DNA of 64,000 nt from Methyloterricola oryzae (GCF_000934725.1 NZ_JYNS01000007.1:62001-126000); one strand, 5' to 3'; counted from the stretch's first letter, positions 42,613 through 52,153 are shown. Notes: a model not told the origin generated them from the sequence alone. Numbers and translations: made by a program.

Positions 42613-45594
42613 TTACGGCGCCCGCCCATCCAGTTCCTTCAAATAAGATTCCAGTGCGTTCACCTCATCATTCTCCAGGGAGCCATGCGTCACACTCTCC
42701 GCATGTAAGCGAATGGATTCTCCCAAGGTCGCAGCCGACCCATCGTGCAGATAAGGGGCCGTATTCCAGACGCCACGCAGGCTTGGCGTGTCGAAACCGC
42801 TTAAGGGTCCATTAAGCCGCCGTCCACTTTCGGGCTGCTTTATCGTGCCGACGTCATGCAAGGGATTCTGCGTGTCGTTTATGCTGTCCGTAAGTGTCTG
42901 CCCCCCATGACACTGATCGCACTGCCGCGCCAGGAATAAAGCCCGCCCGGCTTCGGCGGGCGCGGTCAGGCTCTCATCCGCGGGCCGATAGGGACTGGGG
43001 ACAAAAGCGGACAGCGATTCCAGATAAGCCGCGAGCGCATCCAGATCCGCGCTCACGCCAGCCTTCGGATCACCGAGCGGCTGCGAACGGCTGCCGACTT
43101 GAAATTCCGCATCGCTCATGAGGCCGGTACCGCCAGCGAAGTTGCGAATCTGGCCCTCAAAATCCTGCACCTCGTCGAAATTACCGGTCCAGTGCATACG
43201 CCCGTGCCCGGTTCCCGCCCGGCCTTCCAGGGTCGTCGTGTTCCGCAATCCCTCGCCAAAACCGGTGAAATCCCAGGTGCGCCCGTCATGTCCCCCGTCG
43301 CTGTGACAGGCGCCGCAACTCAAGAAGCCATCCTTTGCAAGCCTCGGGTCGCGGGCGTCGTAGAAAAGTTGCTTGCCACGCAGGACCTGGGGTGACAACG
43401 CCTCCACGGCTACCGCCTGATAGTCCCCCACGCGCTTGGCCTCGAGCCTGCCATCCTGAGTAACGGCACCGACGTCGTAGATGCTCACGCTGCGATCCAT
43501 GAAATTGTGAATGAAGAGCTGACGCCCGTCGTCCGACAGCGCGAGGCCGTTTGGCGCCATGCCGGTATCCATGCGCAGGAGTTCCTGGTAGCCATATGCA
43601 TCAACGACAGCTATTTCACGGCTGGTTTCCTGCGCCACGAACAGGTAGTTGCCGCCGGGATCGAAGATGGCAGCGTTCGCGAAGCCACTGTTGCGAAAAT
43701 CCAGACGGGACGGAAAATCCTCGGTCAAAGTTTCGAGATCGATGCGCGAAGCGATGCTGCGCGTTGTCCAGTGAAAGGTGAGGTCCAGGCCATCTCGCAG
43801 CTTGCCACGCATGATGTTGTCCTGCTTGGACGGCACCCAGGCGCTTCTGCCATCCGGCGCAATAACCGCCGCGCCCAGATAGTTGGGAACACCCCGGCCG
43901 CCGGAAGGATTATCGGGAGTATCGTTGTGCTGCAGGATCACGGTGCTTGCGACGCTCATCGCCGTGGTATCAACGACCACAACCTCGCCGCCGACTGGCT
44001 TTCCGCCAGCATCGACCGTTCTGACTTGAACGCTCCCCTCCCCGGGCAAAGGCGGCGTGATAAAGCGAGAAACAAACAAGCGATCGCCTTTGCCATCCAC
44101 GGACAGGTGCCGGGGAGCATCGCCCACGGCAAGGCGGCCGGTTTCGTAGGCACTGACCGGATCCAGGCGCAGGACCAAGCCCATGGCTTCCAGGCTCACG
44201 TAGGCATGCCGGCCGCTGGGATCGAATACCAGTCCGTAGGGCTGTGAGGCCGATGGCAGATTGGCCGTGCGGACAACGGCCATCGAAGTGACGTCGATGA
44301 TGCTGATGCTCGCCGAGCGCCGGTTAATTACCCACAGCCGTCCATCCGGCGCCAGCGCCAGCGTGCGCGGGTCGGCACCCACTTGAACCTCGGCGACCTT
44401 TACGTGCTCAAGGGTATCGTAAGCCGTCACGCTGCCACCGTCCTGGTTCACATTCCACACCCGCTTGGTGGATGGCTCATACAGGATGCTGGTAGAGGCC
44501 TGCGGCCTACCGGCCGTCACGGGATTATGGATCGCCTGAACGAATTGCTGGATGGCGACAATCTTGCCATTCTGATGCGCCATGACGCTCACCGCGAAGC
44601 GCCCGGGGCGCTCGAAACGGTGGAAAGCCGTCGGCAAGGTCGTGGGCTGCGTCTGTGCAGTGCCATCGCCGAAAAGCCACGAGAATCGAAGGTTTAAGCC
44701 ACCGCTGGCCGTCGCCGCATAACTAACGGCTTCCCCCACCGATCGTGGCCGCGCGGCAATTGAGCCCAGTTGGACCGCCGAGCCAGACACTTCCAAGCGT
44801 TTGACGGTCCATGGGAACTGGACGGTCGTGCTGCCCCCCTCGAGATCAGTAGCACTGACGCTTACATTCCAATCCCCCTCAGCCGTCGGCGTGCCGGCAA
44901 TGAACCCGCTCAGATGGTCGATCGACAAACCGACGGGGAGTCCGCTGGCGCTGAAATTCAGTCGGCTCTGACTTTCACTGGTCGCCCGAACAGGCAAGCT
45001 GACCGCGATGCCGACCGTCGATGTTTGAGGCCCGGGTAATGACACCACGGGCGGGCCAATTTCGGCCGGTCGCGCGGAGGCCTTCTCTTGCAGTACGAAA
45101 GGTGACAGCGTCTGACCGCACAATTTCCTCTTGCCCGGGCGCTGGAGGCAAACTTGGATCAAGGTCCTGGAAGCACCGTTTTGCCCGGCCGCGCCGGGGA
45201 TCCAGTTCCAGACGCGCTTGCCTGCCTTGACGCGCGCCAGCGGCTGCCACGACATGCCTCCGTCTGTGGAAAGCGCTATGCGCAGCATCCGGCGGGGAGA
45301 AAACCCATGGAACTCCCAGCGGATGTCGCCAGCGGCACCGGGTGAGCGAATCTCGCCAGGCGCCGGCGAGGTCACCTGAATCGACGGTCGCGGGGTCGCC
45401 ATCAGGTTCGTCGACGTATCGCCATGCGCGGCCGGAACCTGCATGACTGCGACAACGTACAAGGCCACCTGCAAACAGACGCTGCACCAGGCATTTTCCC
45501 TGGAGGTTCCGGCCCGGCGTCCGGTAGCCGAAGCTGTCGCTGGGGCAGCCGCAGGCACGGTCGACGCTTTGAACCTGAAATTGCGGACGCTCAT
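42613..45594 (-). CDS. Secreted Ig/PKD - YVTN propeller - diheme cytochrome c peroxidase-like protein
   Basis: 993 residues. The N-terminus has a long leader with a hydrophobic stretch ending QVPAAHG. Then come a beta-sandwich with putative Ig fold (WEFHGFSPRRMLRIALSTDGG), a He_PIG-type domain (SGLPVGLSIDHLSGFIAGTP), a PKD-like domain (FSWLFGDGTAQTQPTTL), a YVTN-type beta-propeller (~375-745: DPRTLALAPDGRLWVINR, QPYGLVFDPSGRHAYVSL, APNGLALSDDGRQLFIHN) and a C-terminal MauG/CcpA-like region with two c-heme sites: CGACH (Cys760, Cys763, His764) and CDQCH (Cys892, Cys895, His896). SLRGVWNTAPYLHDG near 945 is typical of diheme peroxidases. It starts 13 bases after the copper-oxidase gene, same operon. 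Likely periplasmic or surface redox protein. Confidence 0.9.
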   Translation of the reverse strand: MSVRNFRFKASTVPAAAPATASATGRRAGTSRENAWCSVCLQVALYVVAVMQVPAAHGDTSTNLMATPRPSIQVTSPAPGEIRSPGAAGDIRWEFHGFSPRRMLRIALSTDGGMSWQPLARVKAGKRVWNWIPGAAGQNGASRTLIQVCLQRPGKRKLCGQTLSPFVLQEKASARPAEIGPPVVSLPGPQTSTVGIAVSLPVRATSESQSRLNFSASGLPVGLSIDHLSGFIAGTPTAEGDWNVSVSATDLEGGSTTVQFPWTVKRLEVSGSAVQLGSIAARPRSVGEAVSYAATASGGLNLRFSWLFGDGTAQTQPTTLPTAFHRFERPGRFAVSVMAHQNGKIVAIQQFVQAIHNPVTAGRPQASTSILYEPSTKRVWNVNQDGGSVTAYDTLEHVKVAEVQVGADPRTLALAPDGRLWVINRRSASISIIDVTSMAVVRTANLPSASQPYGLVFDPSGRHAYVSLEAMGLVLRLDPVSAYETGRLAVGDAPRHLSVDGKGDRLFVSRFITPPLPGEGSVQVRTVDAGGKPVGGEVVVVDTTAMSVASTVILQHNDTPDNPSGGRGVPNYLGAAVIAPDGRSAWVPSKQDNIMRGKLRDGLDLTFHWTTRSIASRIDLETLTEDFPSRLDFRNSGFANAAIFDPGGNYLFVAQETSREIAVVDAYGYQELLRMDTGMAPNGLALSDDGRQLFIHNFMDRSVSIYDVGAVTQDGRLEAKRVGDYQAVAVEALSPQVLRGKQLFYDARDPRLAKDGFLSCGACHSDGGHDGRTWDFTGFGEGLRNTTTLEGRAGTGHGRMHWTGNFDEVQDFEGQIRNFAGGTGLMSDAEFQVGSRSQPLGDPKAGVSADLDALAAYLESLSAFVPSPYRPADESLTAPAEAGRALFLARQCDQCHGGQTLTDSINDTQNPLHDVGTIKQPESGRRLNGPLSGFDTPSLRGVWNTAPYLHDGSAATLGESIRLHAESVTHGSLENDEVNALESYLKELDGRAP

Positions 45595-45607
45595 GCCCGG
45601 ATGCTGT

Positions 45608-47965
45608 TCAGTTGATGAGCGTCAGGCGCGACGCGCTGTTGTTTGCGCCATCCGGATCGGGCGATGCGCTGCAGGCCACACTGGCGCTGGTCTCCACGGT
45701 AGCGGTACCTGGCGCGAACCTGAGTTTGATGCCGAAGCGCTTGGATCTGTGCTGGCGCAGGTCACCCAGGTCGCAGACCAGCCGACCGCTGCCGGCCTCC
45801 GCGCAGTACGTCGGCTTCGTGACCAACCCAAGTCCGCTGGCATAATTCACGGTTACCGATGTGGATTGCGCCAGCACTTTGGACTTGTTTAGGACGACAA
45901 CCACATAACGAGCGATCTTGCCCGCCTCGTTACCCTTGACTTGCTTCGGCCCCCGCAAGCGGATGGACAGATCGGCGCCACCGGATGGCGCGGGAGCATC
46001 GGTGGGTGCGGGACTGGCCTTGGGACTGACCTTGGGACTGGCCTTGGGAGTTGGTTTGGGCGAAGCGCCCGGCTTGCCACTCGGGGCCGGCGTTGGGGCA
46101 GCGGTCGGCAGCGGCGTGGGCGTAGCGGCTGGTTGGTTGACGCTCCAGGTAAAACCGGCGCTTGCCTCGCTGGTGCCATCGCTGACGGTCACGACCACGT
46201 TACGGGCCTCCGCCACGGCCGGGCGACCGCTGATCACGCCACTGGCGGTATTGATGACGATACCCTGGGGCAGCCCGACCGCGCTGTAGCGCAAGGTCTT
46301 GCCGGCGGGCGATCTGGCATCGATGGCAACGTTCACCGCCGCCCCTGCGATGCTGGACTGATTGCCCGGGTTGGTCAATTCTGCGGCACCACGCGTGATT
46401 TGCACGAACTTTGCCACCGATGGCACACCACTGGCATTCAGTGCGAACAGCATGTAGTAACCGGGCGGCGCAAGGTTGCCGCTGGTCGGTCCGTTCAGCA
46501 GGAACCCTCCATGCCCGTCACTTCTGGACCCGGGCTTGATGATACGCTGGTCCGTGTTGACACCGTGGGTTGTCGCCGACAGGCGCACCATCGTAAAACG
46601 TGCGGTGTCTGCGCTGGCCTTCACGTCGAAACTGCCGTTGTAGCCGACCGCCGCCGGGGCGTCCGAGATTACGGGCCGCGCCCCCTTGAACAAATAGGGC
46701 GGGCTATACAATTGGCCGTCGCGGTGGTTCAGGGAGTCAGGGCAATCCACAACGGGTTTGCAGTACCCACCGCCCGCGGAAAACACCCGCCCGTCTGGCA
46801 TCAGCAGCGCAACGGAGTGATAGGTTCTAGGTGTCACCTGATCAGCCATGTCCGACCAGGTTTCCGTAACGGGATCAAACAGTTCCGGCACGGTTTGTGC
46901 GCCCACGTCCCAGAAATTACGGCCCTTATCCAGGCCGCCCACGACCAAAACCTGTCCGTCGGGCAGGATTACACCGTTCGCGAATGTACGCGGGCGCGTC
47001 ATGGACTGGATCTTCCGTGGAATGGTCTCCTGGATGGTGTCGCCGACTTCGATGACGTAGCTGTTCCGGGTTGCAAGAGCAGTGGATCCGATGTCATAGC
47101 CCTTGCTCCCCCCGGCCGCGAGGATCTTGCGCTCATCAAACATCACAGAGACATTGTTCTGGGCGAGGCTGTCGTCGGCACGATAGACGAAATCCGCATC
47201 CACATGCCCGTTGCCGATGGTGTCGTAGTAACGCAGCCTGGGGCTTGGACCAGCCGCGAACAACCGGCCGTTCGGTGCGAGGAAGAGCTTGGGATGTTCG
47301 TTGCTGCGGCCACCGACCCCATCGGTCATGGGCTTGACAGGAGTGCCCGGCAGCACAGCCCAGCCCTGACCGCTAGACCACAGTTCTCCCGGATCGTTGT
47401 AACCGAGCGCGTCGTTTCTTCCGCCGAGCGTGAAGACATCACCGTCGGCCAACGTGACCGCGGTGTTGTACCAGCGTTCATAATGCATACGGGCATCGCC
47501 GTACCACTGGTCGGAGGCGAAATCATAGATGCTGGTGTTGGTGACGAAGGGTCCAACACCGCCGCCGCCGCCACCGCTGACCAGCAGACGCCCGTCTTCG
47601 AGAAACGCGGTGCCCGGACAGAACATGTCATGGCCCGTATTAGTCACGGTGATCAGGCCACTGACGGCTCCGCTCGCCGGATCGTAGATCTGGGTCTGCG
47701 TCTGCTGCTGCGCCGGATTGCTGCTGGATTCGCCGGTCCCGTAGGTGAAAGCGTCCTTGTCCCAGGAGGACCAGATGAGAATCTTGCCATTCGGCAGCAT
47801 CGCAGCGGCTACGGGCACCGTCGCAAACTGAATGCTTGGGCCCCATGACCCGACTTCCGCGGGAGTCGCGGCCTGGGCAGCGCCCATCCGCGCGAGGCAA
47901 AACGCGATAACCATCGCACAGGCCGGGGAGAGTTTGACCAATTTTCTGTCGTACGCGCGGCTCAT
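45608..47965 (-). CDS. Galactose-oxidase-like copper radical oxidase with He_PIG and C-terminal DUF11-like domain
   Basis: 785 residues from the ATG at 47965; the frame opens 29 codons earlier. After a signal peptide (AMVIAFCLARMGAAQA) comes a kelch propeller with every galactose-oxidase active-site residue: Cys116 in HDMFCPG and Tyr166 in RWYNTAV (the cross-linked Tyr-Cys pair), Tyr382-His383 in PRTYHSVALL, and His467 in THGVNTDQR. The DUF1929 beta-sandwich follows, then a He_PIG domain (GLPQGIVINTASGVISGRP), a ~50-residue Pro/Ser/Thr/Lys linker and a ~120-residue C-terminal domain shared with the FG-GAP gene upstream. The enzyme should oxidise a primary alcohol or sugar to an aldehyde with O2, releasing H2O2. 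The diheme protein gene follows after 13 bases. Confidence 0.92.
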   Translation of the reverse strand: MSRAYDRKLVKLSPACAMVIAFCLARMGAAQAATPAEVGSWGPSIQFATVPVAAAMLPNGKILIWSSWDKDAFTYGTGESSSNPAQQQTQTQIYDPASGAVSGLITVTNTGHDMFCPGTAFLEDGRLLVSGGGGGGVGPFVTNTSIYDFASDQWYGDARMHYERWYNTAVTLADGDVFTLGGRNDALGYNDPGELWSSGQGWAVLPGTPVKPMTDGVGGRSNEHPKLFLAPNGRLFAAGPSPRLRYYDTIGNGHVDADFVYRADDSLAQNNVSVMFDERKILAAGGSKGYDIGSTALATRNSYVIEVGDTIQETIPRKIQSMTRPRTFANGVILPDGQVLVVGGLDKGRNFWDVGAQTVPELFDPVTETWSDMADQVTPRTYHSVALLMPDGRVFSAGGGYCKPVVDCPDSLNHRDGQLYSPPYLFKGARPVISDAPAAVGYNGSFDVKASADTARFTMVRLSATTHGVNTDQRIIKPGSRSDGHGGFLLNGPTSGNLAPPGYYMLFALNASGVPSVAKFVQITRGAAELTNPGNQSSIAGAAVNVAIDARSPAGKTLRYSAVGLPQGIVINTASGVISGRPAVAEARNVVVTVSDGTSEASAGFTWSVNQPAATPTPLPTAAPTPAPSGKPGASPKPTPKASPKVSPKASPAPTDAPAPSGGADLSIRLRGPKQVKGNEAGKIARYVVVVLNKSKVLAQSTSVTVNYASGLGLVTKPTYCAEAGSGRLVCDLGDLRQHRSKRFGIKLRFAPGTATVETSASVACSASPDPDGANNSASRLTLIN

Positions 47966-48110
47966 TGCTATACCTGCACTCAACTGATTCAATAACATTT
48001 TAAAAAGCATGGTTTTAGTCGCGCACTCATCCGTTTCAGTGCCAGTCCTCAACGATCCGTCTTGAGGATCCGGCTCATGCTTGCGCGAAGGCGTGTTGGC
48101 GCCAGAGGTC

Positions 48111-50183
48111 TCATCTGACCCGGGTCAGCTTCAATGCGGAGTTATTCGTATCGTCCGGATCGCTGGCAGCTGCGCTCGAGGTCGTGACGGCCGAGGTGAA
48201 CTCTCCCGGCTGACCGGCCCGGAACTTGAAGCTCAGGCGCTTGTACCAATGCTTCGGCAATGTTCCCAAGTCGCATACGAGGCCGCCCGCGGCGGACTCT
48301 GCGCAGCCAGCCGGGCTGGCCAATACTTGCAGGCCGGCCGGGAACTCAAAGCGAAGCGAGGTCAGCGCAGCCGCCACCCCGGATTTGTTGCGCACCGTCA
48401 CTACATAGCGCGCCACGGCACCGGCGCTGTGCAGCTTAAGCTTCTGGGGTCCACGCAGGCTCACGGACAGGTCGGCCGATAGGGTCGGACCGGGCTGCGG
48501 CAGCGGGCTGGCAGTCGGCGTGGGCGTGGGCGTGGACGTGGGGGCCGGTGAGGGATGCGTCGTAGGCGATGCGGACGGCGCCGGCGAGCCCTTGGGCGGG
48601 GCAGTCGGGGCAGGCGTGGGTTTCGATGAAGGTGCCGGCGTGGCGGTGCTGCCACTGACTGTGGTAACGGCGCTGGCCTGGTTGTCACCTGGATTGGCGT
48701 CGTATTGCGCGGCCGATACCGACGCCAGTGCATTGATGCCGCCCGCTTTTGCCGGCGAAACCGTAATGGTCCGACTGGCTGTGCCGCCTGCCGGCAACGC
48801 GCCGATGTTGCACACCAGGGCGCTACCCGATGAACCGCAGCCACCGGAAGACTGCACGGAGGAGCCGACGGCCGGGGTGATGCTCAATTTGACGCCGCTC
48901 GCGGCGAATGGGCCTTTGTTACTGACCTGTGCGCTGTAGGTCAGATTGCCGCCGGCGGCGACGGGATCCGGCGTGTCGGCCAAGTTGACAGCCAGGTCGT
49001 TGCCGAGCAGGCGTATGCTAGCCGTGGCGTCATGCCAGTTAGCAGTGGCGAGGTCTGGCAGTCCATCGCCATTGACATCGCCGGCGACGACAGAAAATGG
49101 CCCCTGCCCCATGATGAATTCGGCCTTGGGCTGGAAAGTGCCATCGCCGTTGCCCAGCAGGATCGCGACCGTATCGCCGCCGGTATGTTTGAGAGTCGGG
49201 TAGTTCCCGTAGATATTCGCGGTCAGGATATCGAGGTGCCCGTCGCCATTCATGTCGGCCAGGAAAACCGACTTCGGCGTGGTGCCCGCGGCGTAGTTCA
49301 CCCGAGTGGCAAAAGTGCCATCGCCCTGGCCGATCAGGACGCTCACATTGTTTGAGGCATCGTTCGCCGTGACCAGATCGGGAATATGATCGCCATTCAG
49401 GTCGCCGGAACGAATTGAATGCGGCTGCGAGCCGACGGATGGCGTCTGCTTGGTTTGAAAACTTCCCGCGCCATTTCCCAACAGCAGACTCACGGTGCCC
49501 GTGGTCTCGATGTGGTTGGCTGTCGCCAGGTCAAGGTTACCGTCGCCATCAAAGTCGGCGATCACGACTGAATGCGGCGCGGTGCCTACCGGGAACTTGA
49601 CCGGCGCAGCAAAGCCTCCAGCGCCGTTGCCCTTCAGCACCGCCACGTTGGCCTCGTTCCAGCCGACCACAACTATGTCGAGCTTCCCATCTTTGTCGAC
49701 ATCGCCAATGGCGGCCTCGTGGGCACCCTGAACCGCAGAGTAGCCGACTCCGGACTCGAAACTGCCGTCGCCATTGCCCAGCAGGACCGTGACACTGCCA
49801 GGACCGAGGACCCCTTTCGGAAAATTCTGATTGGCTGTCACAACGTCCAGATTTCCGTCGCCGTTCAAGTCTCCAATCGCAATGGATTTGGGTTCCGGCG
49901 ACGTGGTGGCAAAATCAGCCTTCGCGCCAAAGCTGCCGTCGCCATTGCCCAACAGCCGGCTGACCGTATTGTCCAGCGCGTTGGCCACCACCAGGTCCTG
50001 TTTGCCGTCGCCGTTCAGGTCGGCGATTCGCACGGCGTGGGCATGCAGGCCCGCTGGAGAAGTGGTCACTGGACCAAACTCGGGGACCGCGGCAATCGCC
50101 GGCACAACGCCTACGGCCAAGCCGGTGCTCAGAATTGCAAGGGTCAGCGGCTTGTCGATCATTCCGGCCATATGCTTACTCAT
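48111..50183 (-). CDS. Secreted FG-GAP/VCBS repeat protein with C-terminal DUF11-like domains
   Basis: 690 residues from the ATG at 50183 (frame open to 50273). A signal peptide (LAILSTGLAVGVVPAIAA) leads into seven FG-GAP repeats, each with a calcium-loop of the DxNGDGxxD type (for example DLNGDGKQDLVVAN, DFDGDGNLDLATAN, DVNGDGLPDLATAN), predicting a Ca-binding seven-bladed propeller (~25-410). A DUF11-like domain (~415-525), a long Pro/Thr/Ser linker and a second C-terminal domain (LSADLSVSLRGPQKLK to the end) follow. That last domain matches the C-terminus of the adjacent copper oxidase. It is first of the three-gene run and 145 bases upstream of the oxidase gene; a surface adhesion or scaffold role is plausible. 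Confidence 0.87.
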   Translation of the reverse strand: MSKHMAGMIDKPLTLAILSTGLAVGVVPAIAAVPEFGPVTTSPAGLHAHAVRIADLNGDGKQDLVVANALDNTVSRLLGNGDGSFGAKADFATTSPEPKSIAIGDLNGDGNLDVVTANQNFPKGVLGPGSVTVLLGNGDGSFESGVGYSAVQGAHEAAIGDVDKDGKLDIVVVGWNEANVAVLKGNGAGGFAAPVKFPVGTAPHSVVIADFDGDGNLDLATANHIETTGTVSLLLGNGAGSFQTKQTPSVGSQPHSIRSGDLNGDHIPDLVTANDASNNVSVLIGQGDGTFATRVNYAAGTTPKSVFLADMNGDGHLDILTANIYGNYPTLKHTGGDTVAILLGNGDGTFQPKAEFIMGQGPFSVVAGDVNGDGLPDLATANWHDATASIRLLGNDLAVNLADTPDPVAAGGNLTYSAQVSNKGPFAASGVKLSITPAVGSSVQSSGGCGSSGSALVCNIGALPAGGTASRTITVSPAKAGGINALASVSAAQYDANPGDNQASAVTTVSGSTATPAPSSKPTPAPTAPPKGSPAPSASPTTHPSPAPTSTPTPTPTASPLPQPGPTLSADLSVSLRGPQKLKLHSAGAVARYVVTVRNKSGVAAALTSLRFEFPAGLQVLASPAGCAESAAGGLVCDLGTLPKHWYKRLSFKFRAGQPGEFTSAVTTSSAAASDPDDTNNSALKLTRVR

Positions 50184-50741
50184 GGGTTTTTGAAGAGGAC
50201 TGTTCGGCCTCGTCAGTGCGTTGAAGGGCCCGGCTTTGGCATGCGTGCAAGCATGCGTCCGACGGCATTTCATTGTCTGAGGATATGTGCACTAAGCGCG
50301 CCATCTACGAATTTTAGTATCTTAAGCACATGATTTTCATATGATATATTCCCTCCTGACAGCTCAACCAACCCGGCACCAAATTGCTTTCGTGCCGCTA
50401 CTGGCGATGAAACTGTAAAATCTGCTTTACACCGACAGAACCGGGGACCAGTCGCCGGAACTAGATTGCGGCGCTGCCTGTCAAAAATTTTAACGACTGA
50501 CACACTCAATCCGCCGGCCCCGGTGGCAGCCTGCGTTACAAGGATCGACGGAGAATTTTCGAAAGTGCTGGCTGGCGTAAACCAGACAACCGTCTGCCCG
50601 TAATTAAAGATGCGTCTGTTCTGACGCCGCTCAGCTACATCTCGGCGAGGCCAAGCCAGCCTCGACCTTGACCGATCCGGGGCCTCGGACGCCAGGGAAT
50701 CTCAGTAGCCATTTAAGCGGATAGCCAATTGGAGGTCTCGA
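50184..50741. other. Divergent intergenic region with a short direct repeat
   Basis: About 560 bases between the FG-GAP gene and the epimerase gene. GCATGCGT occurs twice (50239-50246 and 50251-50258) separated by GCAA, in the likely 5' leader of the FG-GAP gene; this could be a regulator site. The stretch 50290-50420 is AT-rich and should contain the FG-GAP promoter. GGAGG at 50731-50735 serves the epimerase. No gene seen. Confidence 0.4.
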
Positions 50742-51650
50742 GTGAAAATACTTATTACAGGCGGCACCGGCTTCATCGGCAAGAGCCTGTGCCAGGCGCT
50801 TTTGGCGCAAGGGCATGATGTGACGGTGTTCAGTCGTCAGCCTGAAGACAGGGTACGCGCCCTTTGTGGAGCAAGCGTCGGCGCGTTGTCTGACCTGCGG
50901 TCCTTGCCGGCCGAAATCCGCTTCGACGCCATCATCAATATGGCGGGCGAAGGGATCGCGGATCGCCGCTGGAGTGAGGCGCGCAAGCAGCAGCTATGGG
51001 ATAGCCGCATCGGCGTGACAGGCGACCTGATTGCATTCATAGCGGGCATGGAGGAGCGGCCCAAGCTCCTGTTGAGCGGCTCCGCCGTGGGCTACTACGG
51101 CAACCGGGGGGACACCGTCCTCGACGAGTCGGCTGATCCCGGCGAGGATTTCAGCCACCGACTGTGCGCGGCATGGGAAAGGGAGGCACTGCGCGCGGAA
51201 GACTTGGGGCTGCGCACTTGCATCATTCGGACCGGTCTTGTCGTCGGGCCCGGCGGGGGCTTTTTGAGCCGCATGCTGCCGATGTTCAAGCTTGGCCTAG
51301 GTGGTCCCATCGGCGATGGGAAACAATGCATGAGCTGGATCCACTTGGACGACCATATTGGACTGACGCTGCGGCTGCTGAATGAGACCTCCGCCAGCGG
51401 CATTTACAACGCCACCGCGCCCAACCCCGTCACCAACCGGGAGTTCACGCGCTGCCTGGCCCAGGTTCTGGGCCGGCCGGCCTTCCTGCCCGCTCCCGCC
51501 GCCCTCCTGCGCCTCGTCCTGGGCGAAATGGCGGAACTGCTGCTCGGCGGCCAGCGTGCGTTGCCGAAAAGGCTGATGGAGCTTGGATTCGAGTTCCGCT
51601 ACCCGCACCTGCAGGAAGCCCTGGAGGACGTTCTAGGACGAACACGATGA
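50742..51650 (+). CDS. TIGR01777-family NAD(P)-dependent epimerase (YfcH-like)
   Basis: 302 residues from a GTG start with GGAGG six bases upstream. The Rossmann motif ITGGTGFIGKSL is at the N-terminus. INMAGEGIADRRWSEARKQQ, LLSGSAVGYYGNRGD, IRTGLVVGPGGGFLSRMLP and SWIHLDDHIGL are family signatures, and the C-terminal ~50 residues match the DUF1731 tail (LGRPAFLPAPAALLRLVLGE...KRLMELGFEFRYP). The catalytic Tyr in GYYGNRG sits where extended short-chain dehydrogenases have YxxxK-like residues, although the Lys is not preserved. Substrate unknown for the family. Its stop overlaps the start of the SRPBCC gene by 4 bases, so the two are coupled. Confidence 0.92.
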   Translation: MKILITGGTGFIGKSLCQALLAQGHDVTVFSRQPEDRVRALCGASVGALSDLRSLPAEIRFDAIINMAGEGIADRRWSEARKQQLWDSRIGVTGDLIAFIAGMEERPKLLLSGSAVGYYGNRGDTVLDESADPGEDFSHRLCAAWEREALRAEDLGLRTCIIRTGLVVGPGGGFLSRMLPMFKLGLGGPIGDGKQCMSWIHLDDHIGLTLRLLNETSASGIYNATAPNPVTNREFTRCLAQVLGRPAFLPAPAALLRLVLGEMAELLLGGQRALPKRLMELGFEFRYPHLQEALEDVLGRTR

Positions 51651-52153
51651 GCCACGACCATTTCGAGCTGGTGAGCATCTGGCATCTGGAGGCGCCCGTC
51701 CATCAAGTCTGGCGGGAACTGACCGACGCGAGACGCTGGCCCGACTGGTGGTCCTTTGTCGAAAACGTGGAGCAGATCGAAACCGGGGAGCCGGACGGCC
51801 TGCATACACTGTGGCGGCACCGATGGCGGACCCTGCTGCCCTACCATCTGCATTTTTTGCTGCGCGTAGTCCGTATCGAGGCTCCGCGCCTGCTCAAGGC
51901 CCAGGTAAGTGGTGATCTCGCTGGGCTCGGCCAATGCTCCCTGGAAGCGACGCAGGGGGGAACCATCCTGCGCTTCGATTGGCGGGTGCGCGCCTGCAAG
52001 CCTTGGATGCGCTGGCTAGCTCCCTGGGCCCGGCCTTTGTTCCTTTGGAACCATGCGATGGTCATGCAGAGGGGGGAGCGCCAACTGAGAGCACGTCTCG
52101 GAGTGCCTAAAACGAGCAGCGCGAAGGATAGCCAGGCTCATGCCGCGAGGTGA
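51647..52153 (+). CDS. SRPBCC/polyketide-cyclase-like protein
   Basis: 168 residues. It begins SIWHLEAPVHQVWRELTDARRWPDWWSFV, the hallmark first strand and helix of the START/SRPBCC lipid-binding fold, and continues with a curved sheet (THTLWRHRWRTLLPYHLHF, GLGQCSLEATQGGTILRFDW) and a long C-terminal helix with WMRWLAPWARPLFLWNHAMVM. Proteins of this type bind hydrophobic ligands. The 4-base overlap with the epimerase stop suggests joint action on a hydrophobic substrate such as an isoprenoid or lipid. Nothing more specific can be said. Confidence 0.85.
   Translation: MSHDHFELVSIWHLEAPVHQVWRELTDARRWPDWWSFVENVEQIETGEPDGLHTLWRHRWRTLLPYHLHFLLRVVRIEAPRLLKAQVSGDLAGLGQCSLEATQGGTILRFDWRVRACKPWMRWLAPWARPLFLWNHAMVMQRGERQLRARLGVPKTSSAKDSQAHAAR

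Noticed and set aside
45941-47848. 635-codon plus-strand frame opposite the copper oxidase gene
   Set aside because: No recognisable domain; the minus strand carries all galactose-oxidase active-site residues.
48490-48660. Repetitive GGGCGTGGGCGTGG-type tract
   Set aside because: It is the codon repetition of the Pro/Thr/Ser linker of the FG-GAP protein, not a mobile or regulatory repeat.
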